Origin: Mucor racemosus
Taxonomy: Eukaryota; Mucoromycota; Mucoromycetes; Mucorales; Mucoraceae
Assembly: GCA_027405735.1 (NCBI GenBank)
Contig: JAPEHQ010000006.1
Span: 1,364,001 to 1,428,000 of the forward strand
Length of the DNA stretch: 64,000 bases
Direction of reading: 5' to 3'
Made by a program: the position numbers and the translations under genes. Shown here one piece after another: positions 45,699-58,379 of this stretch. A model generated the notes under the pieces. The model made no database searches. It was given only the letters and a program-made list of their open reading frames with translations, and was not told the origin of the DNA. The stretch's first letter is position 1, and every line of letters begins with the position of its first letter.

Positions 45699-45923
45699 TC
45701 TCGCATGAATTTACTATGCATTCAACTTACTTTTTTCATCGACTGTACGTTGATAGTATACAAAACCAGCAGCAGCAATAACAAGAGTTGCAACTAAACC
45801 TTTGCTGATACCACCTTTACGTACTTGATGGTTTTGAGTTGACATTAAGCGTCTATTATTCATCATAATAGCAGATTGACGTCTCATCAAAGGAGATGAT
45901 TTATTGAAATTGAATTGATTCAT
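43839..45923 (-). CDS. Membrane-anchored LEA-like heat-stable protein
   Basis: Exons 45923-45731 and 45652-43839 give 668 aa. Residues 1-~35 are basic (MRRQSAIMMNNRRLMS), then a TM segment GLVATLVIAAAGFVYYQ, as in a mitochondrial signal anchor. The rest is hydrophilic, Lys/Glu/Ala/Ser-rich and predicted helical, with LEA/apolipoprotein-like 11-mer texture (NLAGQAAQDAYQNVTSSAKK). Two tandem ~100-aa modules at ~221 and ~326 share NPMV(N/H)EK, DTSTLVGKDT(D/E)KV, VW and FWS(N/S)LFG. Its likely role is protection during stress or desiccation; that is inference. The intron holds a 30-nt A/T homopolymer (45668-45697). Without the intron, the first exon would look like a separate 69-aa protein. Confidence 0.85.
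45668..45697. repeat. T30 homopolymer in an intron
   Basis: Thirty Ts on the + strand, i.e. A30 in the LEA-like transcript intron. Length may vary by sequencing error. Confidence 0.95.
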
Positions 45924-46210
45924 AATTTTAAAAGGGGGGGAGATGGGAAGAAATTATATATATATTTATATTGAAAGTAAAATATGATTAAATAGAAAGA
46001 AGAATCTATTTGTGGATCTGTCAGTTAACGCACTTTATATACTCTTACGATTTTATTATGCCATTTCAGATGTGTGTAATTTTCCACATGAATGACTGTA
46101 TCATGACCTCATTTGACAACAATCTTAGATTTGATTCGGATAAATTTCACACAATAATTTTACACGTCAAAACGAACAAATTTTATTACTTCTATATATA
46201 TAATTTTTTT
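45924..46210. promoter_or_regulatory. LEA-like gene promoter region
   Basis: 287 bp between the upstream gene's stop and the LEA-like ATG, same strand. TATATATATAAT-type sequence lies about 30-45 bp before the ATG on the minus strand. Confidence 0.35.
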
Positions 46211-47940
46211 TTATTCTTTTGGACTCCAATTGAGGAAACGAGTTAATGGTGTTGTAGGGATTTCGAAAAATGAGTATCCTATATATAAAAGAGATGAGTA
46301 TCTTGATCCAAGATTTTTCCATGCAATTTTTTTTTTTTTTTTTTTTTTTTACCTTTTCCTGCAATTAAAATATCAAGTAGAGGTTGGAATAATTTTTCAT
46401 AATTAACAGCTAAATCTGTTAAACCAGGTTGGCCTAAAGCCCAAGATTCTGTTTGAATACCCCAATTCAACATGTCTTGTTTTGAGAATACACAGGGAAA
46501 CATTTCTAATAAAGGACCAAAGATATCTGGTCTAGTTTCAGGTGCAACACCCATATCATTCATCAGGTAGTAAACTGGGTAGCGTTGTTCAATATTCTTG
46601 TGATAATCTACACAAGCATCCAGCAATTGACGTCGATCATTAGGTTGATTGGTCAATGTCTTTAAACTTAGAATATCGGCTAATTTAGATGGTTTTATAG
46701 GCATTGCAGCAGAAACAGCTTGATTAATTGGAATATCACCAAATATCTCTAAAACTACTGCTTCCATCAACTCCTTTCTAGCTTTTAAATCCAAATCTTC
46801 CATTGTAGAAGGTCCATTTTCAACTAATTTATCTTCATCTTGCTTTTTTAATCCATCTACTGCTAAATGTTGAATTGTACCAGCGCGTGCATCCAAAGCG
46901 ACTAATTTAGATAAATTCAAAATTAATGTACTATATTGGAATCTACCGCCTAAAGCATCGATAATCTTGATAGATTGAGCAGTTAATTGAGCCATATTAT
47001 CAGGTACAACAAAACGAGTCTTCATTAAAGCCTTTCTTAAATCTTGTTGAATTTCATTTTGAGTGGTTAAATAACGAGCAGCTGAATTGAGTGCACCAAA
47101 TTGAATGATTTTAGCATCAATAGCATGTAATTGATCGACATTTAATACAAATTTCAAAGGTTGAGTTAATTTTTCAGGCAGTTTAGGTGTTAAATGTGAT
47201 TGAATCCAGTTTGAGAAACGAGAGGATTTTTGCTTTAATGCTTCTTCAGCAGGGTCAACATGTTCCCAATCAGTACCATTTTCTTTAAATGACATGACAT
47301 CAACAATAGCTACATCTTCTGGATCAACTTGACCACCAAGAGCAGATTCATGAATACCCCAACCATGTCCTTGTGTACGCTCAATAATACGGATCCCATA
47401 TTCTCTTTTGATTGCTTCTAAATCCATAATACTTGACCATGGTATTTCTATCCAATCATGAATAGTTTCGCAAGGTTCTAATTCGGTTTGCCAGTTTGTT
47501 TGATGTGCATCACATGACTTTTGTAAAGTTGACTTTTCTTGTGCTTCATAACGTTTAGCAAGATCTTCAAATGGCATCCATGGATATATTTTATTTATTC
47601 TAAGCATAGGTGCGATGATGGTACGTTTAGTTTCTAAAGCAAGTCGGAGTGCATTTCTAAATGATTCCTGTTGTTCAGGAAAATCGCTGTAGTTTTGATA
47701 TTAATATCATATTATTTAAACAAGCTCTTTCTTTTTTCTTTACCTGTGAGGGAACCATGATAGATATTTTTCTTCATTTGGATTCGATGGTTTTCTCGCT
47801 GGTTTATTGATCGTTGTCTCGACTTGTTCCTTGACGGCAGAAGGATTTGATGCTTTTAAATGTGGAAATATTGTAATGGAAATAAAAGCAAAAAATACCA
47901 ATATAGCAATATAATATAATAATCTTTGTACTCTAATCAT
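46211..47940 (-). CDS. Type II membrane protein with O-fucosyltransferase-like motif
   Basis: Exons 47940-47744, 47686-46353, 46278-46211 give 532 aa. A single N-terminal TM (LLYYIAILVFFAFISITIFP) after MIRVQR indicates a Golgi-type type II protein. The motif PHSDFPEQQESFRNAL, rebuilt across intron 1, then ALETKRTIIAPML, resembles the N-terminal GFNNQR..L.NAL.LA..L.RTL..P element of O-fucosyltransferase-like glycosyltransferases. Mucoromycota have a family of such proteins annotated CigA-like; this link is from memory. The last intron (46279-46352) starts with GT followed by a 24-A run. Splicing gives the sensible C-terminus GYSFFEIPTTPLTRFLNWSP, whereas read-through gives a poly-Lys tail. 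Function is not established. Confidence 0.8.
46327..46350. repeat. T24 homopolymer at a 5' splice site
   Basis: Twenty-four Ts on the + strand, directly after the GT donor on the minus-strand transcript. Confidence 0.95.
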
Positions 47941-49383
47941 TTTCTTTGTATTTTAGTGCTTTTTGATTTAGAAAAAAAAATAAAAAAAAAAAAAAGAAGA
48001 AAGAAAGAGAAGAGAAAGTGAGAGAGAGGGATTTTTAGTTTAGTTGGGCGTTTATTAAAACAAATTATGAAGGGGGTCTTGCTGGTCGCACAAGGGAGAA
48101 AAAGTCTTGTTTTTAGTGTGTTGATCTTTGATTGTATATCGTTATAACCGAATATAGCAAAGATGCATTTACTTTATTTACATCTCCTATAGGTTTTATG
48201 TTCATTTTTGTTGTTTAAATACATTGAATATTCGGTTCTTTTTTAGGATTGATTGATATTTAATCAAATTATAATAATTTGTGTGAGGGAACACAAGGAA
48301 AGTCAAGGCCAAAGATTTTTGAAATGTGTTTGATTATAACAACAATATGAGTGGAAGAAAAAAAATGAAACATATAGTTCTATAGCTGACAATGTCCTTA
48401 GTATATTCATGAAATGTTGTCTAGTAGCATAATAAATTCAATGTTTTATCCAACTTTCTGTACATGACCATAATTATAGTATTTTAAGTTGAGATACAAA
48501 GATATAAATAACATGAGCATTTATTTATATGACTTCAAGTGTGTAGATCCTCAAGTTACGCTTCATAAATCGAACATCGCATCTGTAGTATGTCATATAC
48601 CCGGATTATACTAGAAAATGCGCTAGTTTTGTACCTGATTTGTCCATCAGTTTCTCTTAATTCTATAGCATCTACATCCAAACATCCTGTTAATTAAGTC
48701 CATTGAAACCCAGTGAATGGTACCTGTTTAAATCATAAGCAGCCCTTATATGTAAATGTCGCATGAAATTTATATTTATACAATGAGTATCCAAGCCCAT
48801 TCTGAAACCTGACATAGTACATGAACGTTTTATGCGGTTAAATGGCTTTATTCACTCACTAGTTTTTTTTTCCATCTCCAAAAACAACCAATAATGTATT
48901 GATGCAACCGAGGTTGAGGATATTCTCCTTAACTGATAAAAATCCTTGCATAGTTTATTTTTTCTTGTTCACCTGGGGTTTCATAAAACAAAGGAGTATA
49001 TACATTGTATCAATTATATTAGCTTTAAACCGCCAATTATTATAATATTTAGACTTGATCTTCATACATCTGCATCTAAACAAATTTAATAATCGCATAC
49101 AGATACCAAATTTACATGCCGAGATGTTTGTTGTTATGGTATAGGCGCAATATTGCGCATGCAAAATAAAGATTTAGACTCGCAAAGATAGTTAAATTCC
49201 TGTTTCACGATGATATAAGAAAAACAATACTTTGAAATCCAGAAAAATCAACAAAGTACATGTTTTAAAGGATTTTTCCTAGCCCATTTTCATTGATTTT
49301 TACTTGGCTTTAGACTTTTACATACTTTAAAGAAGGTCAAGTATTACATGTTATTTTTAAAATAGATTTTATGTTTAAACATC

Positions 49384-49419
<36 letters not shown>

Positions 49420-49450
49420 ATATAAAATCTGATAGTTGAAAATTTTATTT
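47941..49450. other. Intergenic region with purine tract and A32 run
   Basis: Nothing coding is supported. Next to the ATG at 47940 there is a long A/G tract (47970-48030; pyrimidine-rich leader on the minus strand). An A32 run lies at 49386-49417, just past the stop of the next gene. A 69-codon frame at 48955-49164 shows no coding character. Confidence 0.45.
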
Positions 49451-50635
49451 TTACTCAGCTGCAATTTTTCTATCGACATCTGTAACCAACTTGTTCAATA
49501 TTTCTGTGGCAGACAATGATCCTTTTTCAGAATAATCAACAGCAAGTGGAGCATTAACTCCAGATAATAACATCATATAATCTTGAATGCCATTCTGAGT
49601 AGCATATGCAGCAATATCTTTGGTCTTGGAGGACTGGATATCATAATTGGGAATTTCTCCGCCATTTTTACTAGCTTCTTCAATACGTTTCATCAACTTG
49701 TTAGGATAACTACGAACGCTTCTTCCTGTGATTGCTCTAGTGAGCTTGGTCTCCTCAACAGCATTTGTTTTGGCGTTCAACATGTAATCTCTGTGTCCGC
49801 TAGGAGTAGTTGATTCTTTTGACATCATGAATAAAGTACCAATGGCAGCACCATCGGCTTTACAATCATGCAAGATACGATAGACATCCAATCCAGAACT
49901 GATACCTCCTGCAGCAATAATAGGAATAGGAAATCGCTCGCCGTTTTGTGTAGATCGAATGGCCTTGACCAAATCTGCAACAGGTAATTGTTGGTGGTTT
50001 TTATCATCATTATTAATTTTTAGAAATGAGCCACGATGACCTCCAGCCTCTAAGCCTTGCGCAACAATGGCATCTGCTTTTCTTGTGGGGTCAGAGGGAT
50101 CTAAGCCTGCCAAGGCCAGCGCTTCTTGAACTGTAGTAGCAGTTCCTATTAAAAATATACCCGCGCTCCAAAGTCTTTGCAAAACACTATCAGGTAAAAG
50201 ACCAAATGTGAATGAAACAACAGGTACACGTTCTTCTAAAATTACATTTACTTGATCCTCAAAAGGAGGAGAACGTAATTGGAACTCGGTGGGAATAGGA
50301 ATATTCAATTCTTTGCGAATTTCATTCAAAACATCATCTGTACCTGGATAATGTTTCTGTAATTCAGCACTTGTGGGAGGTCGTGCAGCTCTACAGAATA
50401 GATTAACTGCGAATGGACGAGATGTTTTTTCACGAATAGTGTGGATTGTTGTACGTAATTGAGATGCTGGGATCATACCAGCACCCAGAGATCCTAAACC
50501 GCCAGCATTACTCACAGCTGCAATTAGGTCAGCGCCCGTATGACCAGCACAAGGTGCTTGAATAATAGGATATTGAATATGTAATGCTTTAGTAATGGCT
50601 GTAGCGGTCCAGCTTGCTGCATGAGTCGTGGCCAT
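49451..50635 (-). CDS. Nitronate monooxygenase (2-nitropropane dioxygenase family)
   Basis: FMN enzyme that oxidises alkyl nitronates such as propionate 3-nitronate. Single exon, 394 aa from MATTHAASW; an in-frame ATG 39 bp upstream would add a hydrophobic 13-residue leader and cannot be excluded. TIM-barrel motifs: YPIIQAPCAGHTG, AAVSNAGGLGSLGAG, FAVNLFCRAARP, VPVVSFTFGLLPD, DAIVAQGLEAGGHRGSF with the catalytic-region His, PIIAAGGISSGLDV and GAAIGTLFMMSKES with the FMN phosphate site. It lacks introns, like PRODH but unlike most neighbours. Confidence 0.93.
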   Translation of the reverse strand: MATTHAASWTATAITKALHIQYPIIQAPCAGHTGADLIAAVSNAGGLGSLGAGMIPASQLRTTIHTIREKTSRPFAVNLFCRAARPPTSAELQKHYPGTDDVLNEIRKELNIPIPTEFQLRSPPFEDQVNVILEERVPVVSFTFGLLPDSVLQRLWSAGIFLIGTATTVQEALALAGLDPSDPTRKADAIVAQGLEAGGHRGSFLKINNDDKNHQQLPVADLVKAIRSTQNGERFPIPIIAAGGISSGLDVYRILHDCKADGAAIGTLFMMSKESTTPSGHRDYMLNAKTNAVEETKLTRAITGRSVRSYPNKLMKRIEEASKNGGEIPNYDIQSSKTKDIAAYATQNGIQDYMMLLSGVNAPLAVDYSEKGSLSATEILNKLVTDVDRKIAAE

Positions 50636-51412
50636 TTTTAATATAATATATGAAAAAATGAAGAAAAAATACATTAGTAATACAAATTTCTTTTGGTCTA
50701 AATAAACAGGGTATACGCGACGTCATTTGTTGAATACAAAAGAGATGCATAAATGTATGACAAAAGAGGACGATTATAGTAGTATATTGAGGCACAATGA
50801 TAATGTAAATTCATAGAAATTGGAAATAAATTTTAGATTAATTCTAGATGCTAGTTGGTTAATATAATAATGACCCAAAAAAATCCTTTCCAAATTACAC
50901 TATATTATGCAGTTGCTTTAGTAAGATATGACAGTGCAGCCAGAGACGCGGTATACCATATTAATAATAGCATAAAGCATCACAAAAATAAATTATACTA
51001 CCAACTGCAGATGCTCGATAATACTGCAACGAAATGCTGAAAGAGATATTATCCATTGGGATGAAAAATAAATATAGCGATGCGCTTACAGCTATTCCTT
51101 TTTATTCATTATAAAGACATAGATCATTAGACCATTTAAAGATTTGATAATGATGTGATGAGTCAATCCTGTTGCAGTGTTTTTGTTCTCTTAGTTCTCT
51201 TGCTAGGTTACTATCTGTTATCAATATGGAATATCTTTACTACGCTCTACTTATTCTAATCTTACTCTCGTTTAGTCTCAAATCTCATTCTCATTCTCAT
51301 TTCATCCAAACTTCATTTTCATTTAATTCCAAAATTTATTTTATTTCATCCAAAAAATTAACAATTTCGTCTGAATAAACTGTAGGGACATGTAAGACTC
51401 AGGACGATTACT
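50636..51412. other. Intergenic region, no gene seen
   Basis: 777 bp. Contains the NMO promoter and the CAX 3' flank. Frames at 50855-51040 and 51172-51378 are not protein-like. A (CATTCT)n-like stretch occurs near 51285. Confidence 0.4.
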
Positions 51413-53160
51413 TTATCCAGAGATAGTGGAATTACTTGAAGAAGCAGTAGTTGTAGTTTCATCAGGATAATAATAGAAACTAATAGCTATCACAATATAA
51501 ACAGCAACCAACATTAATCCTTCCAGCCAATTACTTTCGCCATCCTACAAACAGTATTAGTTGATATTGTCGTATTATTGATTGAATAAAGCTTACCATG
51601 ATTAAATAATTCACCATGATAACAGCAATCAATAATACAGCAGTTTCGTAAATGTTGAAAAATAAACTCATTTCTACTTGCATACCCCAACCAATAATCA
51701 CCATTAATGGAGTAACTAAAAGAGCAATTTGCATACTACTTCCAACAGCAACACCCAATGCTAAATCCATCTTATTCTTAAAAGCACAAGTAACAGCCGT
51801 AAGATGTTCTGCTGCATTGCCAACAATCGGGATCAAAATGAGGCCCACAAAGGTTTCACTAATGTGCCACACTTCGGTTACTTCCTCAATCGCTGAGACA
51901 AGGAATTCCGCACAAACACCAACAATCGTAGTAACAACAACCAACCTAAGATGGGAATATAAAAATGAACAATACTGTAAATACAATAAGAGTTTTAAGC
52001 TTACAAAGTAATCGACATCCATGCAGGTAATTGAGGCTCTTCTTCTTCTTCTTCTTCTTCTTCTTCTTCGCCATCTTGATTTACAAAAGCTTGACCTTCT
52101 TCGGCAGCAGTAGCTTGTTCATTTTGTTGTTGTTGTTGTAATTGAATTCTGCTGACCCTACGACTTTCTGGGCTAGAGGGTCCCATAAACTATATACATT
52201 TGTAAAATTTTAAGGTTTTAATATCAAAATGGAAAATTGATGTTGTACAATACATACTAAATAATTATGGGTTTTAAGCTTTTAAATTAAAAAATATTAG
52301 TACATTACACATTACGAGCCACAAATTATTTACTTACCTGAAAGAACAAATATGAAAAGTATAAAATCAATAAAATAATAGAAGTAGCCCTTGAAATGTT
52401 CAAAATATCTTGGGTTAATTCACTGGATGATTCTGTATTTGTGGAATGGATTGATCCATAAAATGATGCTGGGATCAATAAAGAAGCAACTGATATAAAC
52501 AATAAAGAGGCTGATGTCTGTGCAACTGTTTTGTTAAAGTATTGTGTCTTGTAATAATAGCCTCCTCCCCAAAAGCACATCCCCAATACTAATAATAAAT
52601 TGGATAAAATGGATCCCAACATGGAAGCTTGAACGACAATCACCAAATTTTGCGTTAAAGAAATAATAGAAATAATCAACTCAACAGCATTTCCAAATGT
52701 TGCGTTGAGTAGACCACCGATGATCTACAATTGAATGTATAGATGAGATCATTAATATTCTCACAATGTACCATGGATCACTTACCTCGCCAGTTCGAAG
52801 TGCAATATCTTCAGTAGCAAACCCTAATAGCTTGGCAAGTGGAATAATTGCCAAGAAATTCATTATAAACGTGATAGTAGGAGACCAAACGAAATGAGAA
52901 GCAATACCAATTGGTACAAATACCAGTAATACATTGACCCACGAGGATTTCACAATTACCATTAACCCATCTCTAGTGCTGATGTTTTTAGGTGCTTTAG
53001 ATTGTTTCTCGCTGTAAATACTGATGGTATCAGTTTTTTGTTGTGTCGGTGGTGGCGTAGATGATGCTGAAGAAGGTGTATGAATGACAGCTGTAGATGA
53101 GGTAGGAGATTGATTCATCATGACAGCAGATGAATCTTCGAAACTTTGTTGTTTATCCAT
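51413..53160 (-). CDS. VCX1: Vacuolar Ca2+/H+ exchanger (CAX family)
   Basis: Antiporter loading Ca2+ into the vacuole. Exons 53160-52786, 52724-52338, 52189-52005, 51945-51597, 51544-51413, giving 475 aa. A Ser/Thr/Pro-rich cytosolic N-terminus leads to the first TMs. The first alpha repeat, rebuilt across intron 1, is [18 protein letters not shown]; the second is [17 protein letters not shown]. Both carry the GNA(V/A)E cation-binding Glu typical of CAX. An acidic linker of about eleven Glu (52030-52067, a CTT repeat on the + strand) joins the two halves, as is usual in this family. About eleven TM helices are visible. The last exon encodes [19 protein letters not shown] and a short Ser/Thr tail. 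Confidence 0.95.
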
Positions 53161-54239
53161 ACAAAGAAAAATTATAAGTAAATGTATTAGTGTAAATAGA
53201 AAGACGAGAAGGATAGAAGGAAAAACTATAAAAAATAGACCTTTATATACAATTTATATGTTACCTTGAGTTACAACTGCTCTTGGAAATATTCTTTTTG
53301 GAGTACATCAACATTGCACAAGCTTAATCAACCCTGGTACACAACATTTATACTAAAGTATTGTGTTATTTCGGGCGCATTTGTCAAGTAAACAAAAAGA
53401 AAATCTCATGTACAGCTCTCTTGGTTTTCAATTTAAAATTATTTCATACCCATGATTACATAAATCACATCAATCAAGGCCATACATTTACTTGGATTCA
53501 TATGCATTATTCACAATCTGAAGATTTAGATTAATCCCTAAATAAGAAGAAATCCGCACATGAAGTCATAAATGTACAAAAATTAGATCACACTGTGCAA
53601 CATTAATACCATCGGAAGAATTTGAGTGATTTTATATTACTTTGATACAGATCGACGTCTAAAAATAGTTTTTCTCTGTATGATAGTCAAAATTATTGAT
53701 CTGAAAAGCAATGTTAAACAAACAAAAAAAATATATATATATAAAACAACATTGTTATATTCATATTTTCCTTTTTTATTGAAAAAAAAGAAAGCATTAT
53801 TTACACTTGTATAAATTTGATACGTCAATGTAACTGATAATTTATAAAAGAATCAAAAAAATCGATAAACACCCGGTAATGGTAGTCATCATTGATTCCC
53901 AGTTGTTTGAAAAAGTTAGATTGGCAAAAATATGATGCACATCTGTAGCAGTAAATAACCGACAAAATCAGATCATTCGGCCGTATTTGTACTACAAAAG
54001 GGAGCGTTTTTCTGCCTTGAACGTTACCATCATCGATAACAGTTGATTATTCGTATATAAATTATTCATCAGCTCACAGTGATAAATACTGATGAATGTA
54101 GTGCTCCGTTTACCACAAAGGTATTTGGTAAGCAGGGATCATATATCGACTCTATACACTCTTGCGACATGTAAAATCAATATAATTTTGCCGAGTTCCG
54201 TAAATTATAAGCCCTTTTTTTAATAATTAAAACCAAATA
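53161..54239. other. Intergenic region, CAX promoter side
   Basis: AT-rich; no gene or repeat family recognised. Confidence 0.4.
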
Positions 54240-55651
54240 AGCTTTGTTGATTACTTTATTTTTTTGCTTTCAAAAAATAGATATAGTAAACACCTACTCT
54301 ACAGTTCTTGTTTCAGTGAAAAATATTGATTTTTCGTCGAGATAATCAAAATAATAGTTCATATTACAGCTTTACATTCATCATAGCTGGGATCCAAAAT
54401 CGATTTGTGAAATCGATCAGAAAATGATGAAAAAAACAAAATCGTTTAATTGTTCATGAACTGCAAAGTAAGTAGATCTAGTGTATTAAATGTTTTCTGT
54501 AGAGTTTTGGATTCTGCATCTATTCAAACAAAATTCAGATAAATTTTTTACGTTAAATTTTGTGTAAAATGCAATTGAAATTTTGAAGGTTTTTTGAAGA
54601 TACACATCACTTTTTATAAACATGTATTAAAAATAATTTGTGGAGATTATGTGCAACACGATTATCTATCGATCGAGCTATTTCTGAGCCTTCTAGCTGT
54701 ATTTGTTGTAGAGAAATGACACTTTTTGTGAATTTTTTTTTAAAATTCAGAATTTGGGATGAGGGTATACAAGGGAAAATTGGGAGGTAGAAGCGAAGGA
54801 ATCTCCTGGTACACATTTTTCAGGATATCTCCACGAAAAATCAAGATTTTGAAAAAAACTAAATTGGGTCTAAGAGAGCTCAACAAGCTTGATGACATGA
54901 ATGTAAAAAAAAGTATTGCTCAATTTAACGAATATTTTGAAATCTACTGCAAAAATGTCAAAAAAATGAAAAAAAAATAAAAGTGTTCCGAATTTTTTCA
55001 TATTGAAATATGTTATAAAGTACCTTAAAACAAGTAAGTTTTATTATTAGAAAGTGACAGTAAATTTTAATTTTTTGCAAAGATATGAAGGCCCAAAGTT
55101 TTTGATTTTGACAGTGAAATACCTGTAAAAATCTGAAACATTGGCATTAAAAACGATGTACCAACTGCAAAAAGTAGGATATTTTTGGATACTTGTTTTT
55201 GGATTAAAGTTGAACATCTTAGGTACATTGACATATAATTTTTTCTTGGTGTCCTTTAGTCAAAAAAAAAGTAGTGTAGAGATGAAAAGTGAGACCTAGT
55301 TTTCAAAGGGAGAGCGGTGAATTTTTTTATCAGCTTTTAAGCCATTCGTGATGTATGAATTGAAGTTAGAAATGGGTGTCATAATGCGACAAATTTATAT
55401 CTCGTTAGCAGTGTCTAAAATGTATTCTAAAATATGTTTAGTATAATGTTTGTTATGAAAAAAAAGGACACATTCCGATGTTGAAGGTTGAAATTATGAG
55501 AATTCAGTTTTTTAAAAATTTAAATATCACTCAAATTTGTTTAGTCCTGCACAAATTGAGAAAAACTGCTAATCCGATTAGCAGAAGAGGGCGGCAATAA
55601 AAAAAATGAACATATCGAGGTCGAGGGGACGTTTGCTTAGTTGTTACATGA
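54240..55651 (-). repeat. Repeat R1, inverted left arm
   Basis: The reverse complement aligns with 61478-62860 over ~1.4 kb, by eye ~85-90% identical: TAACAACTAAGCAAACGTCC, CTAATCGGATTAGCAG, GCTAACGAGATATAAATTTG, TTTTACAGGTATTTCACTGT, CATCAAGCTTGTTGAGCTC, GATTATCTCGAC. Both copies end at the same inner point (TAACAACTAAGC). The match fades near 54240, so this copy lacks the outer part present at 62870-64000. Confidence 0.85.
54759..54980 (+). other. Conserved 73-aa ORF within repeat R1, left copy
   Basis: ATG-initiated frame starting MRVYKGKLGGRSEGIS and ending KKMKKK, basic, helical. The other arm (62137-62358, minus strand) encodes the same length with few substitutions and an identical last ~45 residues (ELNKLDDMNVKKSIAQFNEY). 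Whether it is translated is unknown; high AT content makes conservation by recent copying the simpler explanation. Confidence 0.35.
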
Positions 55652-57525
55652 CAGTAGAGCAATATAGTAAAATGCATTTTGAGCTGCTAACTGAAAGAGA
55701 GTTGTTGAAGTATAATACTGCTTATCATCCACATTATGGTCATCAAATACGAGATGCTTTAGTAGTGTGATACCACAGTAATCTACGTATTGATCATTGC
55801 AATTCCATCACGCCATGGCTAACTGAGGTTGAGTTTGTGAAACATTACTATATCATCAGTGTTTTTTATAAGGCTGTCTAGTGTAGATCGTATTTTTAGC
55901 AAACGTATTTTTTGTTTCTCCATATCTAGGTGAGTCTATTCAATATATTAATCATTTCTCTTATTCTTTAGATGTATTATAGGTATATGCCTAAGGTCTT
56001 TCAGAGACAGTAAGTATCTGTACAAACAAGATAAAGCTATTTGTCTAAGTACTTTCTGTTTGTTTATATTCATTTAGAGTAGTGTAGTATAGGTTTCAAT
56101 GCGTAATGTGCGTTTTTTGGAATTTTTGTTTGGTTTTGAGGCTTTTAGATATGTTTTGGTTCTCAAAGAAGAATCGAAAGCATCGAATAAAAAGTGTAGA
56201 AGTGTCAAAGAAATCAAATTAAAAGCGGCAAAAGCAATGAAAGCAGCGAAGGCGTAATAAATCAAAGGCGTACCAAGTATACAAGGGATCCAAGGCGTCG
56301 ATGAAGGTGCATCCAGTAAGTACAATGCAAGCAAGATAATTATCTATATATATACATCATTTTAATTTAATGCATAGTATACAGAATTAGTTTGCTTCCT
56401 GGGGTTCTGATACTGCGGCCTTACTTGCTCACTGACATACCAACATGTCCTATTTCAAACTAACAATAATCAACCTAATTCTTGGGATAGCAAAAACAAC
56501 TGAATTGTTTCAAGGCTACCAAATTACCATCATTTCCCCTTCTTCTTTGGTTCTGGCTAATTATATTTGGTGTTACTCCAAAATATGATACCGAAATAAA
56601 GCATGCTACTATCGCCTTTCTCAAAGTCTGTTTTCAATGAAAATATATTTGTTGTTCCAATAAAAATCTATTTGTTTTTCTCATAAGATGTGTTTAATCA
56701 AATGTGTACAAATAATCTAATATTTATTTTTATAGGTTCAAGAGTTGAGCATCAATGAGCACATATTTAAAAAGCAATTTGCATTGAATTCATAGTAATA
56801 TTTACTACAAAGTCTCGATTTATTTGATTCATAATTTTTTGCTTTTTTCCCCTGAAATGTGCTTGAATAATTGAGATTTTCAGACTAACAAAAACCTAAT
56901 AGACCTATTTAACTTGTTGGTTATGGAATCCAGTATGAAACGCATGCTGCTGAGTGCTGATTAACATTATGGTATCGACGTTTCTAAAGTTTCATAAATA
57001 AAAATACGATAAAAAGAGACAATACTGTATCAGCTTTTCCAATTGTATATGAAAACTAAAAGAAGTCTAAAGTTTATTAAAATCTAAACGTATGGGCCTT
57101 TTATACCTATTTTCTATTTACTCCTGAGATTATAACTAAAGAACCAGTATATCAATATCATAAGTATTGTATCCATATTGATTCTGTTTTATCAATAACA
57201 ATAAGAATTGAACAAGAGTAAAAGGTGGAGTTTATTCAATATACAATGTGAGGATATATGTAATAGACGGCAATCTCGGGTAATACAATGATGATATGGG
57301 TACACCCAGGACTGAGACTATGAAAATAGACATCGGTAATGCCATATATAGATTCTGGTATAACAGATTCAACAAATCAGAGATACATCGTGTTGAATCA
57401 TAGCCTTAGTTAATATGTTTCATAGTTAGTATTTACCTTGTTTTTATATAATGTTTTGAGAGCGGGTCCATGCCCAGAGATCAATGTTTATATTAATAGC
57501 CCCATTATTAATATGCTGTCATGAA

Positions 57526-57725
57526 ATGAGAGATAAACATGCTATTGAGCCACATGGAAAAATAGAGTATCCGTGGTTGGTACTTCCTTCCGAAGTATCG
57601 GCTATACAATAGATTTCTGCAAGCCAGAATTATAGTATTCTGTCTATCAAATTAGGATGTAAATTTGTAGAAGGTGACATGGAATACAAAAGTTTCCCTA
57701 ACGATAAAATACTTGATACTTTGTG
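57526..57725 (+). pseudogene. Possible degenerate coding fragment
   Basis: A frame from ATG (MRDKHAIEPHGKIEYPWLVL) continues for ~66 codons with one in-frame TAG, then LSIKLGCKFVEGDMEYKSFP. Residue mix is protein-like. No family recognised. Confidence 0.25.
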
Positions 57726-58379
57726 ATTAAAATTTAGCAGCAGATACGACAATGGATTTTTGAAATTGATTGAATGAATGTCTTCTGCGAAATATAAGGC
57801 GGCTTGTTTTTCATGAGATTTTAATATAAAAATGTAGGAGGTATATTCTAATAAATCGAATTATCACAATAATAATTCACAGCAGTAACGCTCACCTCGA
57901 ATGTTCCTATAAATACTACAAGGAAATATTTTCGTAATTTCTTGTAGAATTATCTGTCTTTCTTCCTCTTCACATTCTTATTTATTTTCCTTAATGAAAA
58001 TATAATTTACAAATGAAAACACCAACCTTTCTTCAGTCAATGTTCACCGATCTCTAATATTAAGAATTATATCGTTAGCAAAGCAATTTGACCCTAATAT
58101 GCATCTAATAAGGTCACAGGTCGTTACATATATTCCAAGAAGCAACCACTTATTAAAGAGGTACGAATGATGAAATGTGTTCGACAGTGAAGTGAAAGGA
58201 GATCCATGTTCATTTATATGATATAATAAAGTTGAATCTTATGAAATACGGACTATTCTCTTTTTTATATTCATTGCACTTACAATATCTAGTTTCTTGT
58301 GCTTGCTTTACAAAGTTATAAAAGACAAAATAAAACATGAAATATAGATGAGTGATTATAAAAAAAATATTTGTGAGCG

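Noticed and set aside
45714..45923. Separate 69-aa mitochondrial protein
   Set aside because: A GTAAGT donor and CAG acceptor join it in frame to the LEA-like exon; it is exon 1 of that gene.
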